From NCBI GenBank assembly GCA_029255685.2, contig CM055311.2, forward strand, positions 62,387,048-62,451,047: 64,000 nucleotides of DNA, read 5' to 3'. A program made the translations under genes and the position numbers. This stretch comes from Silene conica (lineage: Eukaryota; Streptophyta; Magnoliopsida; Caryophyllales; Caryophyllaceae). Positions 10,233 to 21,578 of the stretch are shown one piece after another. Within the stretch, counting starts at the first letter, position 1. Each line of letters begins with the position of its first letter. The notes under the pieces were generated by a model. That model saw only the letters and a program-made list of their open reading frames with translations. It ran no database searches and was not told the origin of the DNA.

Positions 10233-11400
10233 GTTTTTTTTAAAATGGATAATTAGATTTTGGAGATAATTAATTTCCATATATTAATTTTGTTACCTTA
10301 ACTATAATGGCTTGTAAAATGTATTTTTATAGGTTTATAAGATTCATAATGACTCCCAATAACGTTGGAGAGTCGAAGAAAAAAGGGAGCTAATATTTGT
10401 TAAAATAAGATACACCTATAATTTTAACACGCTTAAAACTAATACTTGAAGGAAGAAACACCAATAAGCGGATTATATCACCAGAGGTATACAATTTTAT
10501 GTACATATTTTGAGCTTTTTAATAGACAATTCGAGCTTTATTAGAAAGAATATGAGCTATATGGTATAATTTATGAACTCCTTAGGAAAATATTGAGAAT
10601 CGAAAATTATTATATAACTAAAACACAATACATATAAGTCAAACTATATTTTAATTTTAATATAAAAAACTAAAATATAACTCAAAATAGTTTAAAAGCT
10701 CAACAAATATACACATAAGCTCAATAAAATATGTCATAGTTGTACGATGCTATTATACATCTGATTGTATAATCTTTTTTGTGAAGAAATGTACAAGCAT
10801 GAGTAATTATAAATTGATTTGTAACAATAATAAGTTGACATCTAATGTGAACTTCAAAGGAATTCTCAAGTATTCTGTAGCATAATTTGTATCCAAGGGT
10901 GGTTGTTAGTAAATTATTATAAATTATATATAAGTCAAATCTCGAGTTGTACACTATCTATAATGTCATGATATTTAACATCATCATTTATATCTCTTAT
11001 ATATAACGGTATCATAATTCATATGTTCACATACCACCATACATTTTTTACACGTAGCACTACTTCCTCCAAAACACAAATTCTCGTTTGTGATGACATT
11101 ATTCATCGCAAGCTTGTGACAAGTCAAATAAAATTCATTTGGGAAGATAAAAATAATCATTTGTAATTCTCTGTGCACTATCATTCTTGTCTTATCTAAT
11201 CAAGTGAGTCTATTTAACCCGTCGCAAACAAAAGAGACTTATTGCCTACACAAACCCAAAAAAAGGAAAACAAAAAACTATTGGCAGTAAAAAGAAGTGG
11301 GGAAAACAAGGGACGGGAGTTTCTTGGGGAAGAATGCAGGAAAACAACGGTATTGAGAAGACATCTGTAGAGATATTAATATGAGCCTATTTTTACCACC
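10233..11400. other. AT-rich intergenic DNA upstream of FBA, with a second MITE
   Basis: No gene is seen. At about 11079-11240 a weaker copy of the CCGTCGCAA MITE family occurs (TTCTCGTTTGTGATGAC on the left, CCGTCGCAAACAAAAGAGACTT on the right), about 170 bases upstream of the aldolase TATA box. Confidence 0.45.
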
Positions 11401-11414
11401 TCATTATTTTCCTC

Positions 11415-11422
11415 TATATATA
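11415..11422 (+). promoter_or_regulatory. TATA box of the aldolase gene
   Basis: TATATATATTTATAAA lies about 80 bases before the ATG at 11500. It is followed by a CT-rich leader (TTCCTCCTCAATTCTC), which is typical of highly expressed plant genes. Confidence 0.6.
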
Positions 11423-11499
11423 TTTATAAATTATTTCTCTAACTTTCCTCCTCAATTCTCTCTCTATACACAAATTTCTCGATACACACAGAACCAACT

Positions 11500-13966
11500 A
11501 TGACTGCATACAGGGGAAAGTACGCCGGTATTTTTCCTCATCTCTTCTTTTTCTTAGATCTATTTTTCTTCACTATTTCTTTACTGTTTCATCTACCGTT
11601 TTTCATTTTTCCATTTTCTTACTTACTTTTCTTCTACTTCAGATCCTTGTTTTTATTGTTAGTTTCGATTTACCACGCGTTTTTCTTTTTTATTGTTAGT
11701 TTTATCTATTGTTATTTATTCCTGTTCAACTTCGATTTTATGGATTTAATTTTCCATTTATTCAAATATCGAATGTTACGGAGTAGTCTTATTTATTGTG
11801 TTTTCCTTTATGTATATGCTGAAAATATGTTATTTATATAATAATTGTTTATATTTTTGGAGATAAGCTTTCATGAAATCATCAACTTCAGTTTTCATTG
11901 AGATGATTTTGTCATATGGTATCAGTTCGAATCCAGGGAGCCCCCGAATCTCACAAGTGGAATTTCCGCACTGAGCGAATTCGACTTTTCGAGTGAGGCT
12001 GTTTTAAACTTAAAGTCATTGATCAACTTAAGCTTTTAGTTGCGATGATGTCACACCATTTATGTTTTAGTTTTTTCTTTAATAACACCTTATTGTCAAA
12101 TAAGATACTGTGATAATGATTTTCCTATGCGTTTCTTCTATTTTCAGGTTTTTTTATGATGTTGTCAAGTTATTCTGTCAGATAAATTTTGAAGGGATTA
12201 ATATTTGATTAGGTTCTTGTTTCGCATTTTTTTCGTTTGTGTTAGAGATTGATCAGAATAAGCACAAATACTCATTGAAGACGGACACTATCCGTCATAA
12301 GTTGAAGACGGATAGTGTCTCTCTCACAATATGCAAGTGGTAATCAAGTGGAATTTAAATGGAGCATCCACTTGACTTCCCACTTGTGATATTGTGAGAG
12401 GGGTAACGGATATTGATGTTCTGTGGTTTTGATATTGTGTATTTCTTTTGATATTGATCTTGTGAGTGTTGCTTGAGGAGTTTTATATTGTGTATTTCTT
12501 TTGATATTGATGTTCTGTGGTTTTGATTTTTCTTTGTTGCTTTGATATCGATATTTATGTATTTATTTATTGTTCTGGATCAGTTCTTGTGTTTGATTGA
12601 TGTGTGACAATGATTATCTAAATGCAATTTTAATCTGATAAGGTGTCATGAACTGATTGCAGATGAGCTGATTAAGAACGCTGCTTACATTGCTACCCCT
12701 GGCAAGGGTATTCTTGCTGCCGATGAGTCCACTGGTACAATTGGCAAGCGTTTCGCTGGCATCAATGTCGAGAATGTTGAGACCAACAGGAGGGCTCTTC
12801 GTGAGCTTCTCTTCACTACCCCTGGTGCCTTCCAGTACCTCAGCGGTGTCATCCTCTTTGAGGAAACTCTCTACCAGAAGACTGCCGCAGGTGAAGTTGT
12901 GAAATTGTACTTCGTTTTTGCATTGTTAAGATTTTTATAATGCACGAGTCTCGTTTATGATGGTCTTGCGACAAGTTTGGTAATTACTGTATTTCACAAA
13001 TTGAAACTAAAAAGGTCATAAAATGTTAACTGTTAAGGTTTCCTGTTGAGAAGGTTTACAATTTTAAAGGATGAGTTTACAAAGTTTTATGATTAACGCT
13101 TACGTTCTCATGTTTTTTGGAGTTGTTAACCCCCACTTGCATTTTCAGGAAAGCCATTTGTTGAGGTGATGAAGGAAGGTGGAGTCCTTCCCGGTATCAA
13201 GGTTGACAAGGGTGTTGTCGAGCTTGCTGGGACCAAGGGTGAGACCACCACTCAGGGTCTCGATGACCTTGGCAAACGCTGTGCTGAATACTACTCTGCC
13301 GGTGCCAGGTTTGCGAAGTGGCGTGCTGTCCTTAAGATTGGCCCAACTGAGCCATCCGCCCTCTCAATCTTGGAGAATGCTAATGGTCTTGCTCGCTATG
13401 CCATCATCTGCCAGGAAAATGGTCTGGTCCCAATTGTCGAGCCTGAGATCTTGGTTGATGGACCCCATGACATTGATAGGTGTGCTGAGGTCACTGAACG
13501 TGTGCTTGCTGCTTGCTACAAGGCCCTTAATGACCACCACGTTCTCCTTGAGGGTACTCTTTTGAAACCCAACATGGTTACCCCAGGATCCGACAGCAAG
13601 AAGGTGACTCCACAGGTTATTGCCGAATACACAGTCCGAACCTTGCAGAGGACAGTCCCACCAGCAGTGCCTGGAATCATGTTTTTGTCTGGTGGACAGA
13701 GCGAGGAGGAGGCTACCCTAAACCTTAGCGCTATGAACAAGCTCCAGACCAAGAAGCCATGGACCCTCTCTTTCTCCTATGGACGCGCCCTTCAGTCAAG
13801 TACCCTGAAGGCTTGGCAGGGCAAGGAGGAGAATGTGAAGAAGGCTCAGGAAGTGTTCCTTGCTAGGGCTAAGGGCAACTCGGAGGCAACTCTAGGCAAG
13901 TATGGTGGTGGTGCAGGAGGAGCTGATGCAGCGGAGAGTCTCCATGTTAAGGACTACAAGTACTAA
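11500..13966 (+). CDS. FBA: Cytosolic class I fructose-bisphosphate aldolase, three exons
   Basis: Exons: 11500-11527, 12663-12890, 13149-13966, giving 357 residues. All junctions are GT-AG and in phase; the tiny first exon encodes MTAYRGKYA and joins DELIKNAAY. The enzyme cleaves fructose-1,6-bisphosphate to dihydroxyacetone phosphate and glyceraldehyde 3-phosphate in glycolysis, and runs the reverse in gluconeogenesis. Class I hallmarks: [14 protein letters not shown], the Schiff-base lysine in [11 protein letters not shown] (Lys225), [19 protein letters not shown], and the C-terminal tyrosine in VKDYKY. There is no transit peptide, so it is the cytosolic type. Intron 1 (1,135 bp) carries an insertion at about 12263-12456 that is missing from a duplicated fragment at 23.0 kb. 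The protein looks fully functional. Confidence 0.96.
12263..12456. mobile_element. Small inverted-repeat insertion in FBA intron 1
   Basis: The duplicate of this intron at about 23060 reads AATAAG directly followed by ATCTTGTGAATG. Here about 194 bases intervene. They contain inverted halves: CTCTCACAATATGCAAGTGG and, in reverse, CCACTTGTGATATTGTGAGAG, plus GACGGACACTATCCGTC. This looks like a MITE related to the CCGTCGCAA family. The alternative is a deletion in the duplicate. Confidence 0.5.
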
Positions 13967-14350
13967 GCTCAGTGTTTGTTCAGCTTCCTGGATTTTGAGT
14001 CCGGTGTTGCGCTTTAGACTGTTAATTATGCTTTTATCTTTGCTTTTTTTTGTTGACATCTAAATAATAGTATTATATGGATTTGGAGGTAGATTTTCCA
14101 AGTACGTAAAAGGTTGTATGGTGTTGAGACTTGGACCGCTCTGGATATACTTCGTACATCGTAGTTGATTTTGCTTGCATTCGTGAATCTGATCTTATTA
14201 TCAGTTTTGTGTTTGAAACCCCAACCCTTGTGTGGGGAAATCGGGGAATGGTTGTTTCGAGAACTATCAAATTGGTACAAGTGAAACTTAAGTGAATATC
14301 CTCTGATTCCTCTCTCTATATAAAGGGGAGGTATTATGAAGATCTAAAAT
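13967..14350 (+). other. FBA 3' UTR and downstream spacer
   Basis: The stop is followed by T-rich transcribed-looking sequence (TTGTTGACATCTAAATAATAG near 14049-14070). No further gene is evident. Minus-strand ORFs here are incidental. Confidence 0.4.
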
Positions 14351-15307
14351 TACTAATGTCACTCGTATTTGTGAGGCATACTAACGCTAAACGGGTTGCG
14401 ATACGTTGTCGACATTTTATAACAAATTGTCGACGAAATTCGAAAAAAAAACCAAACTACCCTTATTCATTCACTCATCCTCCCAAACTCTCCCTTTCCC
14501 CTTACTCCCTTACTCTTCCCTGCCGACACCACCCCACGACCACCCCACCACCAAACTACCATCACACGAGCCCCAATGCCGCAACACTTCCACGACCACC
14601 GCAGGATCACCACTTCGAGGGAAGTATTTGTTTTTTTTATTAATTCAGTTTTAGTTGTATAATTTGATGTTAATTAGACTAGTAATGTACGTGAATATTT
14701 CATTTATGTTTTTTTTGTTGTTATTGTTTAAATTTGAATTGTTGTTGTTCATTTTGTTGTTTTTGTTAATTTTTTCAATTTCTTCTTCAATTTGTGATTT
14801 TTTTGGTTGTTAGTGTTGTTTGTTATTGTTATTGTTGTATGTTGTCGATTTAGTTGTAGTTGTAGTTGTTTTTGATTGATTTGGGTATGTAAAGGAAGAG
14901 AAACGGGTTTTTCAAGTCCGTAGTGGTAGAGGACGGTGATTTTTCACGTCCATGGGTGGGTAGGACGTGAAAATCACACGTCTATGGTTGGGGAGGACGT
15001 TGGACTTCAACGTCCATGATGGGTGAGGACCAAAAATTTTCACGTCCCTCATGTACAGGATGTAGAATCCACACGTCCTCCATGGGTTTGGCATTATTAG
15101 TAGAACTGTAGAAGTAACACATAATTCCTTTGCATAAATTGGTCCAACTAAACATCTGCAAAGTCATTTAAAAACCTATGTTAATCTGTGTAATACGATC
15201 TAGCAATTTAGCTCACAATCCTATCAGGTCTCTCTTATCTCACTTTTTGTTCTCAAATTGTCTATCACCCTAATTACCTAAATGTCCACCGCCATACAAA
15301 TCTCACA
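14351..15307. repeat. Non-coding stretch with imperfect GGACGT/ACGTCC repeats
   Basis: A CCACC-rich low-complexity patch lies near 14520-14610 and a GTT/TTG-rich stretch near 14700-14870. At about 14900-15090 several imperfect repeats of TTTTCACGTCCATGGG / GAGGACGTGAAAATC occur on both strands, about 35-50 bases apart. No convincing gene is seen. Confidence 0.45.
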
Positions 15308-16347
15308 TCCCTTTACTATAAAAGGAGTAACTTTTAAAGGGTTTTGATTGGTTCTTGGGGTTAGATATTAAAAAAAAAAAAAATCTTTTTCTTATTAGGG
15401 ACCCACCCATGTTCTTTACCCATTTAATTACTCTCACATTATAATTAACCTCTTTAATAATTTAAGTGATTCCAAATTAAATAAAAACTATACAAAATCA
15501 TACATTATATATTTGTTTTGTATTTTATAACCATACATTAAACACCACATATTATAAAACCATACATTATTTACACATATTTTTATAAATACTTTTAATA
15601 CAAAAGGTACAAAATCCTAATTGGTTAACAATTAAAAATTTGTTGTTAATTTCATACAAAAATACATTATTTATTGATAGACGAAAATAATAATTAGATT
15701 TAAAATACTGATAATTTTGATAAAAAAGACGAACAATAATCATCTTGGGCTATAAATTTTCGGCACAAAATATATCGAGACCTAATCAGATACTTAGACC
15801 CAATAAGTGGTCGGACTTTATCCAAATGAGTCGGTGCAATGTTATAAGACAACTCTATATAACAGAGTTGTTGAAACAGGAATGAAAATACGCAAATAAA
15901 ATGGAGAAAACAATTACCATAAGAAGCCCCAAGCTTGAATGCAAATGGTTGATATTTGCCGTCATTTCATTTTACACAAATTCTAATGGTGAAATATTGT
16001 TTTTTCCATTAATTGTTTTCCTGATAAATATCAAATAACATAAAGTTCGTAATAAATTAGTTGAAATATTTTTATATTAATTGAAATATCCATCTTTTAA
16101 TTGGTTTTATCATAATCAAATTTATGTTATACTTACTTTGTCCCGAATTTGTTTTTTTTTATGAGAGATATTAATCAAATAGAAAAATGAGACAAAATTG
16201 AGAATATGTTTAAAATAAATTTTAAAAGTAAGGTTATTACTCACCGTTTTGCATTTGTGCATCTTACCATTTTGTTTTCCGTATTTATAAATTTCGACAA
16301 AGTTAGATATTCAATCCCGTGCAAAATTTGCACGAGATTAAAACTAG
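15308..16347 (+). mobile_element. Candidate non-autonomous Helitron
   Basis: The 3' end is clear: hairpin CCCGTGCAAAATTTGCACGAG (16317-16336), a short spacer ATTAAAA and CTAG (16344-16347), followed by T. The proposed 5' end is TCCCTTTACTATAAAAGGAG at 15308, preceded by A, which fits insertion between A and T. The 5' end is less certain than the 3' end. There is no Rep/helicase ORF inside. Confidence 0.55.
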
Positions 16348-16731
16348 TTATATAAATATAATTCTAAATTTAGGTTATTGCCTCAATCTAATATTTTTAT
16401 CTCTCAATCCTTCGTATGAGACTTGTTCTTTTCATTATCAATGGTCTCTCATTAAACCATTGAGATTCACGCATGAAGGGTAAAAAAAGAATTCATTGAT
16501 TACATAAAATTATCAAACATTTTCAACTGATAGTATCGTATATGTGAATGTTCCATTTACACATTTTGTTTTTTCTCAGTTGAAATAATCTCTGATTTTT
16601 TTTAAATTCTAATAACTTTTAACTTTGATAAAAAAATCGTTTTTAACGAAATTATAACAATTTATTATATTATTTTAATTTTGTTTAGAATTTTGTATGT
16701 GAGATTTTTACCCGTCACTCTTAAATAACGA

Positions 16732-17094
16732 TTGATTTATTGATGAAGCCATACCCATAATTTTTTTTTAAAAAAAATTGAAATATTTTCCGTTCGTCAT
16801 TTTTCACTTTTTTGGGTGTTGTAAGTCAATTCTTTTATATTAGTAGTTATTAGTTTAATATTTTTGGTGTACTACTAATTAATAAGGTTATTGTTAAAAA
16901 TATTGAAGTAGATTGATTTATTGATGAAGCCATACCAATAATTTTTTTAAAAAAAATTTGAAATATTTTCCGTTCGTCATTTTTCACTTTTTTGGGTGTT
17001 GTAAGTCAATTCTTTTATATTAGTAGTTATTAGTTTAATATTTTTAGTGTACTACTAATTAATAAGGTTATTGTTAAAAATAATGAAGTATTGT
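16732..17094. repeat. Two tandem copies of a 181-bp unit
   Basis: The unit starting GATTGATTTATTGATGAAGC is repeated with a period of 181 bases and only a few changes, including TTTTCCGTTCGTCATTTTTC and AAGTCAATTCTTTTATAT in both. It is non-coding. The AT-rich DNA between 17095 and 17638 shows nothing recognisable apart from short incidental ORFs. Confidence 0.85.
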
Positions 17095-17641
17095 TTTATA
17101 TTAATAGTTTAGTATACATTATGTAGGAATGTCATTTATATATCAAACAACTTAATCAAAACATGTATAAAAACAAGTAATTCATTTAATAAACATGGAG
17201 AAACCACTAAAAATTTTCTTTGAAAATTTGACTTTCAACCACAGGCTAACACGTCAACACTTATGATTGTTGCTTTAATATATAAGATTCAATTAATTAG
17301 TACATAAATTCTTCACAATAAAATAACAGTAAAAAAACATTATCCAAGTTAATGGTTTTCAGTCAGTTCTAATTTTGATTAAAATATTTATTCAATAAAT
17401 TTAATATGCTATGAATAATTGAGGCGAAGATGGTAAGACAAATATAAACGAGACGATGTATGTGGGGCAGGTAGGTGAGGAGCAGGATGGGCATGGGACA
17501 TGCCTTGTGTAAGGATCCGCATATTTTAGCCGCAAATCTAGCCTCATAGCCAATAATTTACGCGCGCGGTCCTTGCACTTCGAGCCTGTAGATTTTTTAT
17601 TTCGCTTTTGTATTTTCATTTCTAATTTTTTGTATCATTTA

Positions 17642-17975
17642 GGCCCTGTTCTTTTGGACTGAAACTTAGCTGAACTGAACTGAATTGAATTTATAGGATC
17701 TGAACTGAACTGAACTGAACTTATAGGAACTGAACTGAACTTATAGGAACTGAACTGAACTGAACTTATAGGAACTGAACTGAACTGAACTTATAGGAAC
17801 TGAACTGAACTTATAGGAACTGAACTGAACTGAACTGAACTTATAGGAACTGAACTGAACTTATAGGAACTGAACTGAACTGAACTTATAGGATCTGAAC
17901 TGAACTTAACTTATAGAATCTGAACTGAACTTATAAAATCCGAACTTCATTAACTTTATTTTAATTTAAGTTAAC

Positions 17976-18009
<34 letters not shown>

Positions 18010-18316
18010 GTTATTATTATTGTTATTATTATTATTATTGTTATTATTGTTGTTATTATTGTTGTTGTTGTTCTTCTTCTTATTATTATTATTATTATTA
18101 TTATTATCCAATAGATGACATTGATAAAAGAATTAGTCTAAAACACAAGGTAGTTTAAAATATTTTTAACTTTGTATATAATGGTTTCTTCATAGTTCAT
18201 ACATTATACTACAATTACATTAGATAGAAAATAATTCACTATTACAATTTTCTCTAACCATTTATTTTCTTTAACAATGGTGATGAAGAAACTGATTAAT
18301 GGGAGAGTGACAATTG

Positions 18317-18347
<31 letters not shown>

Positions 18348-18813
18348 CGTCGTATGTTGAGTTGTTGTTTTTTGGCATTAATGAGGATGATAGCTTGACA
18401 TTAATTAGAGAGTAAAAGACGGGTAAATTATTCATGAGTTATTTTTTTTATAGATGACGTGTATCGAATAATTAAAAGAAATGTTTGTATCGGTTGTTAA
18501 AAATAATACTCCGTATAAAACTTTTCTTAATTGAGTTTATATGAACTGAACTTATAGGAACTGAACTGAACTGAACTTATAGGAACTGAACTGAATTGAA
18601 CTGAACTTATAGGAACTGAACTGAACTGAACTGAACTTATAGGAACTGAACTGAACTTATAGGAACTCAACTGAACTGAACTTATAGGATCTGAACTGAA
18701 CTGAACTTATAGGAACTGAACTGAACTTATAGGAACTGAACTGAACTGAACTGAACTTATAGGATCTGAAGTGAACTTAAGTTAAGTGACTTGAAGTCCA
18801 AAAGAACAGGGCC
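17642..18813 (+). mobile_element. Complete Harbinger-type non-autonomous element with CTGAA minisatellite arms
   Basis: Termini are inverted: GGCCCTGTTCTTTTGGACT and AGTCCAAAAGAACAGGGCC. The element is flanked by TTA on both sides (17639-17641, 18814-18816). A 3-bp TTA target and GGSCC-type ends are PIF/Harbinger features. Both arms are arrays in which 2-4 CTGAA pentamers alternate with a TTATAGGAA block, so successive TATAGG blocks lie 20, 25 or 30 bases apart. The core has a TTA/TTG microsatellite (about 17975-18110) and unique DNA with a short GGGTGA tandem (about 18315-18346). There is no transposase. A copy at 34.4 kb keeps a transposase remnant. Confidence 0.88.
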
Positions 18814-18816
18814 TTA

Positions 18817-20416
18817 TTACTCCAAGACTACTTCCTGCGTGTTGAAAGTTTGAAGTCTCGTTTTTAGTTTAAAATACGTTTTTAGGAGTTTAGAAAACGT
18901 ATCGCTATTCTACAATTTCAATGTTCACTGCTACAAGATGAGAAATATCAAATTTGCCTCTACGAGAGGTGCTAGTGATCCGATTATGGATAGGGCATTC
19001 ATTCGTCATTTTAATCCAAGATCGATAAGGCAATTTCTATTAGCTATAATTATCATATGGCTAGTATTTTGTTTATTGAAGATTCAATGGGCTTTAAGGC
19101 CTTGGGCTAGTACAAAAATATCAAGAAATAAATTAAGGCTAAGAGAAGGAGTACGTAAGAAGACTCGGCCCATGGTCCGAGAGTGGCGCGGACACGGCCT
19201 GATCATGGCCGGGGGTGTGCTCGGGCACGGACGTGCGTATGCTCGGTCATCAATTAGGATGACTCGACCATCTTGGTCTTCTAATAAATGTTGGAGTAAA
19301 TTTAATTATTTTGTTGTTTTTATCTTTAAGAGGTTGGTTATAAGTTTGTTAAGTTTGTTATGTTTGTTACTAGTTAGTTACAAGTAGTTACAAGTTGTTA
19401 TTATTTTATTAGTTTGTTATCCTAGGGTTGTTAGGGTTAATTATTTAATTCTTTTAATTTCTAGGATATAGTTTATTTTAATAAGGATTATATTTAATCC
19501 ATCTAGGTAGGATTTAGGACTCCCAATTCGGATCAGAATTGCGAGGCGTGTGGGTTGCTTTGGGACGTGTGCTATTACTATTTATAGGGCACATTGTTCT
19601 TTCTTGTTTTTCAGTTAATCATCAAATCAAATAAAATTTACAAGTTTTCTTTTTAAGGCATTCTTAAAGAAATCTCAAGGACTCATCGAGTGTTGATCCG
19701 AACCGTTGGAACTTCGTCGCGTTTCAAGTATTGACAAGATTTACGAACTATAGGTCTAGGGAGTAAATCACCATTGAGTGTCCTATAGGTCTAGGGCTAA
19801 CAAATATCCTTATACCTTGGGGATACACCTCAAGGCCGTCACAACTACAATAACAACCACCATAACCACCACCACCGACGGACCACCACCACATCGACAT
19901 CACCACCACCGTCGTTCATCATTCACCACCATCATCATTCAAGATTCATCCAAGATTGTTCCATATTTGTCCTATTTTACTAATTCATTCAAGATTGTTC
20001 TCAAGATTTCCAAGAAAGCTTCCGCGGACGATTTCTTTGCTCAAGAATTCGTATCAGCTAGTCAATGAAAAATCGCTTCTTATCATTAAGCTTGTTTATG
20101 CTTTCTTATTGCTTTCAATAATCGTACTACTTGATTTTATTGTATTTGTGTGCCGGACGTTGATAATCGTGACTAGAATTCCCGACACACACCCCGAGAC
20201 CCGAGATACGTGCTAGTGGGCAATCCCTCACTAGTACGGGACCCATGTTGCTTGCATTCTTGCCCTAGAGTGGGCAAGGGTGCGCACCACGGTCAGACAA
20301 AAATACCGAACCGTAACACCTTGTGTGATACCCACATCCGTCCCACATCTCGCAATAGATAAAGCTTAAAATCCCTCCATTAAATTATTACCCACCTCCA
20401 TCCCAATTAATACAAT
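18817..20416. other. Probable degenerate LTR-retrotransposon DNA, no gene
   Basis: A possible LTR runs from TGTTGGAGTAAATTT (19289) to CTAGGGCTAACA (about 19802), with a TATTTATAGGGCACA promoter-like core near 19580. I find no matching 5-bp target duplication, so this may be wrong. The ORF at 18938-19387 matches no family I know. A CCACCA-rich patch follows at about 19850-19935. Confidence 0.35.
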
Positions 20417-20600
20417 TTCTTATTTGCAACGACATTATCCGTCGCAAGTTTGTAACAATACCATTTTCTCTCACAAAATACCCACTTTTTCCCTCTCTCC
20501 CACACTATTCATGTGGTCCCCTTTCTCCACTAACTCATTTTGTATTCATTTTATCTCACAAAATATCCGTCACAATTGGTAATCCGTCGCAAGGAAGACT
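20417..20600. mobile_element. MITE of the CCGTCGCAA family
   Basis: It begins TTCTTATTTGCAACGACATTATCCGTCGCAAG and ends ATCCGTCGCAAGGAAGACTT. The interior (CCCACTTTTTCCCTCTCTCC, TTTTATCTCACAAAATATCC) is the reverse complement of the copy at 36979-37176. Confidence 0.65.
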
Positions 20601-20744
20601 TACTAAGTAATTTGATTGGGACACTCTCAAATACGAAGTAGTCTTCTCTTTCTTGCTTGCATGTTGCCCCTTGGCTAATGGCTGTAGTGCTTACCCACCA
20701 AGTAACAACCGCCATGTATTACGTTGTCATCAACAAGTCAGAAT

Positions 20745-21513
20745 TAGAGCTGGCCGTTTGCGGGCTTGGGCTGAACATGGGCCGGACCTAACCTATCAAA
20801 AAGTGTCCAACGGGCCTTTTTTTTATGCCCGTGCCCGCTATGGCGGGCCTACTATAACTGCCCGTACCCGCCCTATATACCTTAGCGGGCCAACCCGCGG
20901 GCTTGCGGGCTTTTATTGAAATTAATTATTGGAAAATCAAACCAACAAAACGGTAGAATACAAAACATGATTACCAAGTTTACAAAATAAAACTAATAAC
21001 ATAAGAGAAAATCCCGTGAGAATCATGAGATATTATACATATATGTATATAATATAAGATATTAATAGCTACCTTACTGATATAACGAAATAGATATAAT
21101 AGAAGATATTAATAGCTACCTAACTAATATAACGAAATAGTAAAAAAAACATATTTGGGGAGATAATTATTAATTTAATGGTGGAATAAAAATAAGTAAT
21201 AAATTACCTAACGATAACCTTTTAGCTCGTAACCAATCTTCCTAACACACATATCATTTTCAATACAAAACTTTTCAGTTTTAATTTATAATTTTTTTAG
21301 GTTAAATAAAAATTATAGTTTACAATTTTTGTAGCGGGCCTAGCGGGTTGGCCGTGGACAATTTTATTTAGTCCAAGCCCGTCCTTTAATTTTAGTGGGC
21401 CTAATTTCCTTGTCCGTACCCACTTGTTTTAAAATTTTTTGTGACCAAGCCCGCTAGCAAAGCGGGCCGAACGGGGCGGGCCAAATGGGTTGGCCCGGAT
21501 TTGGCCAGCTCTA
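20745..21513. mobile_element. hAT-type MITE just upstream of the UGT gene
   Basis: Inverted ends TAGAGCTGGCCGTTTGCGGGC and GCCCGGATTTGGCCAGCTCTA enclose arms rich in GCGGGCC/GGCCCGC and an AT-rich core. The end sequence and the architecture match the elements at 3783 and 37224, whose 8-bp duplications mark them as hAT-like. Here the flanks GTCAGAAT and TCAAGAAC no longer match well. Its right end is only 65 bases before the UGT start codon. Confidence 0.65.
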
Positions 21514-21578
21514 TCAAGAACCATTCTCGAAACTTCTCAACTTAAAAATACTACAACCATCAACAATATTCAACAACG

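Noticed and set aside
11500-11841. 113-residue ORF starting at the FBA ATG
   Set aside because: Only the first 28 bases are coding; the rest is intron 1 read through after the GT donor at 11528.
17680-17940. Regularly spaced repeats that might suggest a CRISPR-like array
   Set aside because: Pentamer-based direct repeats without unique spacers, inside a TTA-flanked transposon in plant DNA.
18938-19387. 149-residue ORF
   Set aside because: No family signature, basic/low-complexity stretches and an LTR-like context; not supported as a gene.
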